A DNA stretch of 64,000 nucleotides. Source: DAOTXS01 sp034433515. GTDB taxonomy: Bacteria; Chloroflexota; Anaerolineae; UBA4142. Shown piece after piece: positions 59,284-64,000 of this stretch. Position 1 is the first letter of the stretch, and each line of letters begins with the position of its first letter. The position numbers were made by a program, and so were the translations under genes. The stretch is taken from NCBI GenBank assembly GCA_034433515.1, contig DAOUAL010000019.1:1-64000 (forward strand). Direction: 5' to 3'. Below the pieces are notes generated by a model. That model did no database searches and was not told where the DNA came from. It was given only the letters and a program-made list of their open reading frames with translations.

Positions 59284-60378
59284 TTACGACACGTTGAATC
59301 GAATGGACAAAATATCTCCGTCTTTGACGATGTACTCTTTCCCTTCCAAGCGCAACAGCCCGCGTTGGCGCGCCTGTGCCATTCCACCGCACGCGATCAG
59401 ATCAGCGTACGCAATCACTTCGGCGCGAATGAATCCGCGTGCGAGATCGGTATGAATCACGCCGGCTGCATCTACCGCTGTTGCACCGACCGGAATCGTC
59501 CACGCGCGCACCTCGTCCTCGCCGACCGTGAAGAACGCTTGCAAGCCGAGCAACGCGTACGACAAGCGAATCATTTTGGCGAGTCCCGGTTCATCAATGC
59601 CGTAATGTCCCAAAAATTCGCGCGCTTCCTCCGGCGACATTTGCGCAAGTTCCATTTCGAGTTTGCCTTGCAGAGTAACGAGAATCGTTTGCTTGTGATT
59701 GTACCGCACAAGTTCGCGCGCATCTGGTACTGCGCGGTCGCCGGTGTTGAGGACGACGAGTTGTGGTTTGTGCGTAACGACGGCGAGGTTCTTGACGATT
59801 TTCAAGGCATCGGCGCTGAGATCAAGGTCGCGCAAAGGTTGACCGTTTTCAAGTTGTGGCTTGAAGCGTTGGAGCAACGCTTGTTCTTTTGCCATCGCCT
59901 CGCGTTCAGCCGGTGTGCCGCCGCGCTTGGCGAGTTGCGTGGCAATGCGTTCGAGCCGGCGTTCGGTCATTGCAAGATCGGAGAGGATTAATTCGGTGTC
60001 GAGGATTTCGAGATCGCGTTGTGGATCAACCGTCTCTTCGATGTGTGGTACGGTTTCGTCTTCAAAGGCGCGAACGACGTGGAGGAGCGCATCGCTTTGC
60101 ACCAGTTGATTGAGCAGTGTGCCATCCAGGCCGCCTTTTTCGCCGATGCCGCGCGCGAGCCCGGCGATGTCGTTGTACTGCACTTGGGCGCGCGTCGTCT
60201 TGCGCGGGTTGAACATTTTCGAGAGTGTGTCCACGCGTGGGTCGGGTACATCAACCATCGCGGTGTGCACTTCTAATTTGCCGGACGAGTATGCCGCCGT
60301 TTCGATTTGTCCGCGCGTGAGCGCGTTGAAAATAGTGGTCTTGCTAGAATTGGGAAGTCCGATGATGCCGATTTGCAT
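59284..60378 (-). CDS. ychF: YchF/Ola1-type P-loop ATPase/GTPase
   Basis: 364 residues. The G1 loop is GLPNSSKTTIFNAL (NSSKTT instead of the common NVGKST), G3 is NDIAGLARGIGEKGGL, and the C-terminal half is the DUF933/TGS region (AARGFIRAEVIAY-like, with LLRLEGKEYIVKDGDILSIRFN). The G4 position reads LVVLNTGDR, not NKxD. Member of the Obg-related Ola1 group that acts in stress and ribosome-associated functions. The ATG is seven bases after a TATACT -10 box, so leaderless. Confidence 0.88.
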   Translation of the reverse strand: MQIGIIGLPNSSKTTIFNALTRGQIETAAYSSGKLEVHTAMVDVPDPRVDTLSKMFNPRKTTRAQVQYNDIAGLARGIGEKGGLDGTLLNQLVQSDALLHVVRAFEDETVPHIEETVDPQRDLEILDTELILSDLAMTERRLERIATQLAKRGGTPAEREAMAKEQALLQRFKPQLENGQPLRDLDLSADALKIVKNLAVVTHKPQLVVLNTGDRAVPDARELVRYNHKQTILVTLQGKLEMELAQMSPEEAREFLGHYGIDEPGLAKMIRLSYALLGLQAFFTVGEDEVRAWTIPVGATAVDAAGVIHTDLARGFIRAEVIAYADLIACGGMAQARQRGLLRLEGKEYIVKDGDILSIRFNVS

Positions 60379-60385
60379 AGCACGG

Positions 60386-60414
60386 AGTATACAACGCATC
60401 CCCAAACCTGGCAA
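60386..60414 (-). promoter_or_regulatory. ychF promoter
   Basis: On minus, TTGCCA (60414-60409), 17-base spacer, TATACT (60391-60386). Confidence 0.75.
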
Positions 60415-60420
60415 GGATAA

Positions 60421-60617
60421 ACAGTGAGTATTCAACTCGTTTGGGGATACGTTGTAAGCACGGGTGAGGGGAAAATAAAAATTGGACGCGGACGAACGCA
60501 GACGAACGCGGAAGAAAAGATAAATCCGCAAGCGTGCCTCCGCAGGCTAGAACCAGTCGGCTTGAAATTCAAACCCGCTTTGCGGGTTTTGGCAACGCGC
60601 CGATGAACTAAACCACT
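60421..60617. other. Gene-free region with GGACGAACGC repeat and a + strand terminator
   Basis: Contains GGACGCGGACGAACGCAGAC repeats (60483-60515) and a hairpin ACCCGC-TTT-GCGGGTTTT (60573-60590) oriented on +. No gene found; the next gene ends at 60618 on minus. Confidence 0.6.
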
Positions 60618-61217
60618 CTAATGCAACCGATGCGTCCGGCGTGCCAGAATGCTGGGAACGCGGCTCCCTTGTTGCATCCATTTACGGATGCCAATCAAAG
60701 GCAAAAGGGCGATGGTGTACACAATCAACTCGGATGATTGATGCGACCACCATTCCAACATTGGGAGCGAACCAAAGCCAATCGCGCAAGCCAGGTCCCA
60801 GTTGCGCAAGACGAGCAACATGACGGCGATGATCAGAATTGCGGCAAGGGTTTGCACTGGCATTAGCGCAAAGAAAACACCAACCGTCGTTGCCATACCT
60901 TGTCCGCCATTCAAATGCAAAAAGATTGACCAGTTATGTCCTGCAATCACTGCCACGCCCACCCAGAGCAACGCGAGATCAGAGATTCCGAATGCCTGTG
61001 CCAAGAAGATTGCCGCCATTCCTTTGCCAACGTCGAGGAGCGTAACGAGGATGCCGGCAAGCGGGCTGACCTGATGAAAAACATTTTTGCCGCCGGGATT
61101 GCCGTCGCCCAAGGTGCGAATGTCCACATGGCGCAGATGATAGGTCATGAGATAAGCAAACGGAATCGAGCCGATGAGGTAAGCGAGGCAAAGCATGCAA
61201 ATGACTAACCCTGACAT
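60618..61217 (-). CDS. plsY: Glycerol-3-phosphate acyltransferase PlsY-like
   Basis: 199 residues, five or six membrane helices. The three PlsY motifs are present in altered form: GDGNPGGKNVFHQ (usual GSGNPGATNV), the GHNWSIFLHLNGGQGMATT block (usual GH...P.FL.FKGGKGVAT) and a degenerate third. It probably transfers an acyl group from acyl-phosphate to glycerol-3-phosphate. AAGGAGGTGCAC precedes ATG 61217. The upstream side faces a MITE. The motif changes make the exact acyl donor or acceptor uncertain. Confidence 0.75.
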   Translation of the reverse strand: MSGLVICMLCLAYLIGSIPFAYLMTYHLRHVDIRTLGDGNPGGKNVFHQVSPLAGILVTLLDVGKGMAAIFLAQAFGISDLALLWVGVAVIAGHNWSIFLHLNGGQGMATTVGVFFALMPVQTLAAILIIAVMLLVLRNWDLACAIGFGSLPMLEWWSHQSSELIVYTIALLPLIGIRKWMQQGSRVPSILARRTHRLH

Positions 61218-61243
61218 AGTGCACCTCCTTAACGATCTATTCC

Positions 61244-61347
61244 TAGTGCAACAACATGAGATAGTTGCATACCAGACCGATGGAAAAATGGTTACCGAAA
61301 CGGCCAAGTATCAAGTTTCCACTACGCACTTTCATGTTGGTGCACTA
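61244..61347. mobile_element. 104-bp MITE, copy B
   Basis: TAGTGCAACAACATGAG (61244-61260) at one end, CTTTCATGTTGGTGCACTA at the other. Same length and content as copy A in inverse orientation (ATAGTTGCATACCAGAC matches). Directly followed by a transposase remnant. Confidence 0.9.
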
Positions 61348-61370
61348 CTAGCCATAATTAAATCATCGGC

Positions 61371-61881
61371 TTGGCTTCTCGTCAAGCAGCACGAGTGACT
61401 GTTCACCGATGGGTGAAAATACTTGCCGCAGATAAAATCAGGTATCTCATTGAGGAGTTGTCTGATGCATTTGAATCTGCGGCTGCGTAACTTCGCTGGG
61501 TCAGTGCAGAACTGGTTGTCACCGACGATGCCGAGAGCTTGACGGTTGCCGATAATTTAGATGTACACCAGCCAATCGGTTGTGCGCACGTCAACTGCAA
61601 TGTGTCTGATGGGCGCACGTGGTGAAAAAGCGTTGGAACCGTTTGACCCGCTTTCGCACCCTTGCCTGACCAATAAGAATGCGCGTCCACTGAGCGGCTG
61701 GACTAGCCACGATGGCACGAACAATGCGACGGAACAGATTATTGGGCAACGCGTTAAGGAACGCTATCGCGCCCGGCGCGGCTACAAGCGCGATGCCTCC
61801 ATTTTGAACGTCAGCCGTTTGAGGGGCTGGCTTGGCATGAAAGGGCACGAAAACGAATTAAGCGTACTGGGCGCAAATTGA
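61371..61881 (+). pseudogene. Transposase remnant (frameshifted DDE-type)
   Basis: Three frames hold recognisable pieces in order: ASRQAARVTVHRWVKILAAD, an HTH segment (61375-61434); VVTDDAESLTVADNLDVHQ with CAHVNCNV, an Asp catalytic segment (61513-61600); and DGTNNATEQIIGQRVKERYR with RRGYKRDASILNV, the Glu-containing C-terminus (about 61700-61830). At least two frameshifts and a stop separate them. I do not assign the IS family. Nothing else is in 61882-61936. Confidence 0.7.
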
Positions 61882-61936
61882 AAGCGTCGCCAGAAATCTA
61901 AAGTTGTTTCGCCCAATTCCGAACGGTCACTAACTT

Positions 61937-62767
61937 TCATTGCAAAACATGCGTTGGCTGCCGGAGGATGCCCCACACCCACTGGTACATCGCGTACAAC
62001 TCCCACGCAAACGGGATGTAGCCGCCATAGCCGAGCAGCGGCATCTCGAAGATTTTGGCAACATCGAAAAAGGGGATGGTGTAGTACCACTTGGGCATCG
62101 CCCGAATATTCCACATCTCCCAGAACAAGCCACAGACCACGCCCGCCATCGCCAGCGTGCCGATGATGCGCCAATCGCCGCGCGCTGCCTGCTCAATCAG
62201 CGACGTGCGCCCGCGCATCAAGTTGAGTGCGTCCACAAAGAGAAAAAGCCATATCCACGTAAAGGGGAAAAAGTAACGTGGCAAGAACAACACGCCGGCA
62301 AATAATCCTACAGCGATGTACATCACGAGCCAAAGATGATGCGTTTGTACATTGATACGCCGCGCGCACTGAAAACGCTTGATGAACGGAAAGGTTGCAA
62401 TCAACTCGGCGGTCTCAAAGACTGCGGGGATGACCGTTGAAAAATCTATCGTGCCAACGATGAGCATTTCCCAAAACGATGGATCGTGCGTGCCAAGATA
62501 ATGCCAGTTGAGCAAAAAATAATTGTGGAATTCAAAAATCCACCACACCGGCGCACTCAACAAAAACAGCGCAATGAACTCACGCGGATGACGTGTGAGC
62601 AACGAGGTGCCTTTGCGCCACGCGACCAACGCGTCTACCGTGAGAATATACCCCAGCCACAGGGGAAAGAAGGAATACTCGCCCAGGACACCCAGATGCA
62701 TCCACGACGCCGTCCAGAAAACGGCGATCAGCACGAGACCGATAAGCAGGCGCAGTTTGAATTTCAA
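61937..62767 (-). CDS. Polytopic membrane protein of unknown function
   Basis: 276 residues, about seven hydrophobic segments. Unusually rich in Trp and Phe, with the blocks FFPLWLGYILTVDALVAWRKG, WWIFEFHNYFLLNWHYLG and WEMWNIRAMPKWYY. A cytoplasmic loop holds RFQCARRINVQTHH. I recognise no family. No ribosome-binding site is obvious before ATG 62767. Flanked upstream by GAAGACGAAGGACGG and GCAATCTCGC repeats and downstream by the transposase remnant. Confidence 0.65.
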   Translation of the reverse strand: MKFKLRLLIGLVLIAVFWTASWMHLGVLGEYSFFPLWLGYILTVDALVAWRKGTSLLTRHPREFIALFLLSAPVWWIFEFHNYFLLNWHYLGTHDPSFWEMLIVGTIDFSTVIPAVFETAELIATFPFIKRFQCARRINVQTHHLWLVMYIAVGLFAGVLFLPRYFFPFTWIWLFLFVDALNLMRGRTSLIEQAARGDWRIIGTLAMAGVVCGLFWEMWNIRAMPKWYYTIPFFDVAKIFEMPLLGYGGYIPFAWELYAMYQWVWGILRQPTHVLQ

Positions 62768-62782
62768 CGCAAGACCTCCAAA

Positions 62783-62897
62783 CGGAAGACGAAGGACGGA
62801 TGATCAAACCACAGTCATGGCATTGCGAGGAGGCAGTTGGCGCCGACAAGGCAATCTCGCAAAGCACTGGGATTGCTTCGCTCGCAATAACAATGCG
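62783..62897. repeat. Intergenic GAAGGACGG and GCAATCTCGC repeats
   Basis: AACGGAAGACGAAGGACGGA (62781-62800) of the CCTTCGTC family, then a GTCATGGCATTGCGAGG / GGCAATCTCGC / GATTGCTTCGCTCGCAATAAC palindrome (62814-62890). Fills most of 62768-62998; a weak TAAAAT box for moxR is at 62958-62963. Confidence 0.7.
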
Positions 62898-62998
62898 GAA
62901 GTTATCCGTCCGAATTATAACACATCTAAATCGCTAGCCCATTCGCCAATTGTATGGTAAAATCATCACGCACTACGAAATACGTATCTCGAGGATTT

Positions 62999-63955
62999 AT
63001 GGTATCACTCACGATTGCAGACCTTCAAACCGTCGCAACCCAGATTCGTGAAAACATCGGCAAGGTAATCGTTGGCAAAAACGCTATCGTTGATCTTGCG
63101 CTTGTGGCACTCTTGTGCGAAGGGCACATTCTCTTTGAAGATGTTCCCGGCATCGGCAAGACGACGCTTGCCAAAGCCCTCGCACGCTCGCTCGGCTGTA
63201 CGTTTCGTCGCATTCAATTCACGCCCGATCTCTTGCCCAGCGATATAACCGGCTTGAACGTGTACAACCAAAAGACCCAAGAGTTCGAATACCGCGCGGG
63301 ACCATTGATGGCGCAAATTATTCTCGCCGATGAAATCAATCGCGCCACGCCACGCACTCAATCGGCGTTGCTGGAAGCGATGCAAGAACGCCAAATCACA
63401 GTGGACGGTGTAACGAAACACTTACCCCGTCCGTTCCTCGTCCTCGCCACGCAAAATCCTATCGAATTGGAAGGGACATTTCCGCTGCCCGAAGCCCAAG
63501 TGGATCGCTTTTTCCTCAAACTCAAATTGGGGTACCCCACCGAAGAAGAAGAAAATGCGATTCTGCTTCGCTTTGAGCGTGACGAGCCGCTGGAACATTT
63601 GCACGCCGTTGTGTCAGCGGAGGCGATTCTGGAAATGCAACGCCTTGTGCGCACCGTGCGCGTCGAAGAATCGGTGCGCGAGTACATCGTAGCGATTGTG
63701 CGTGCGACCCGCGCGCATGCTTCGGTGGAATTGGGAGCCAGTCCGCGCGGATCGTTGTATCTCTATCACGCCGCGCAAGCCTATGCCGCGTTGCAGGGTC
63801 GTGATTTCGTTTTGCCGGACGATGTGAAATATCTTGCGCCGTTCGTACTCACCCATCGCCTCATCATCAGTGCGCAAACCCGGCTACGCGGACGTGATGC
63901 AGAGCAAATCGTCAAAGAAGTAATTGATTCGGTGCCGGTGCCGATAGAGCAGTAA
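62999..63955 (+). CDS. MoxR-family AAA+ ATPase
   Basis: 318 residues. Walker A EDVPGIGKTTLAKALA, Walker B IILADEINRATPRTQSALLEAM, sensor 1 FLVLATQNPIELEGTFPLPEAQ and sensor 2 ASPRGSLYLYHAAQAYAALQ (GASPRGS). MoxR ATPases act with VWA-domain proteins (usually encoded downstream) as chaperones in cofactor insertion and stress. ATG 62999 follows CGAGG. Any partner would be beyond the window end. Confidence 0.95.
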   Translation: MVSLTIADLQTVATQIRENIGKVIVGKNAIVDLALVALLCEGHILFEDVPGIGKTTLAKALARSLGCTFRRIQFTPDLLPSDITGLNVYNQKTQEFEYRAGPLMAQIILADEINRATPRTQSALLEAMQERQITVDGVTKHLPRPFLVLATQNPIELEGTFPLPEAQVDRFFLKLKLGYPTEEEENAILLRFERDEPLEHLHAVVSAEAILEMQRLVRTVRVEESVREYIVAIVRATRAHASVELGASPRGSLYLYHAAQAYAALQGRDFVLPDDVKYLAPFVLTHRLIISAQTRLRGRDAEQIVKEVIDSVPVPIEQ

Positions 63956-63962
63956 ACAGTCA

Positions 63963-64000
63963 ACTAGCGCCTAGCGACTAGCGCCTAGCGACTATTGACT
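63963..64000. repeat. CTAGCGACTAGCGC tandem repeat at the window edge
   Basis: CTAGCGCCTAGCGACTAGCG and following units, with ACTAGCGAC like the sequence flanking MITE copy A (7904-7913, 8023-8032). Continues beyond the window. Confidence 0.65.

Noticed and set aside
63963..64000. CRISPR array at the window end
   Set aside because: The CTAGCGAC units are short, tandem and lack spacers.

Overview
The window reads like a chromosomal segment of a Chloroflexota bacterium, probably Anaerolineae-like; this is an inference. Support comes from a LysW-dependent alpha-aminoadipate lysine operon together with a single complete histidine operon using hisZ plus short hisG, from a DUF4388 / Ras-like GTPase / V4R cassette, from many -10 boxes lying 6-12 bases upstream of start codons (leaderless transcripts), and from intergenic space packed with short palindromic repeat families. 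No rRNA, tRNA or CRISPR array was seen.

Layout. 1-6.4 kb: a truncated phosphatase-superfamily gene, cysC, a zinc-ribbon/phosphatase/acyltransferase fusion, an aldo-keto reductase and a DegT aminotransferase on +, then rlmD on -. 6.4-8.7 kb: serS (-) behind a T-box leader that carries a 104-bp MITE, divergent from an SCP2 gene. 8.8-16.2 kb: Fe-alcohol dehydrogenase plus aldehyde ferredoxin oxidoreductase, a beta-CASP nuclease, an SH3b membrane protein, DedA and a zinc alcohol dehydrogenase. 16.3-18.4 kb: a mobile island with an integron-type cassette (two attC-like sites around a CPBP protease gene) and an IS5-family element. 18.4-25.9 kb: UbiA-type prenyltransferase, membrane spermidine-synthase-like protein, YdcF, YbaK and a membrane glycosylation cluster. 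25.9-28.1 kb: DUF4388 protein, small GTPase and V4R protein. 28.3-35.1 kb (-): FAD oxidase, an unknown protein, GNAT/SCP2 acetyltransferase, MFS, and an ABC-2 exporter behind a putative sORF/double-terminator leader.

35.5-44.6 kb: his operon hisZ-G-D-C-B-H-A-(four-helix protein)-F-I-E, preceded by a leaderless leader peptide with three consecutive His codons and an intrinsic terminator. 44.6-52.1 kb: lysW-lysX-homocitrate synthase-homoaconitase large and small subunits-homoisocitrate dehydrogenase, interrupted by a methyltransferase, a DUF3052 gene, a broken zinc-ribbon gene and a Nudix gene. These steps convert 2-oxoglutarate to 2-oxoadipate and attach LysW to the aminoadipate amino group; lysZ/Y/J/K are not here. 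52.2-64 kb: nucleotidyltransferase-like protein, a Feo iron-uptake locus with a DtxR-type regulator, S1P-lyase-like decarboxylase plus FGGY kinase, YchF, PlsY-like acyltransferase, MITE plus transposase remnant, a membrane protein and MoxR.

The most unusual property is how deeply repeats have entered genes and control regions. Palindromic repeats are translated in frame inside HisC, the homoaconitase large subunit and a glycosyltransferase. They also form the termini of many proteins, supply ribosome-binding sites, split a T-box leader and encode the C-terminus of the iron regulator. A conserved leader segment just before serS, ubiA-like and lysW is a candidate new regulatory RNA element.
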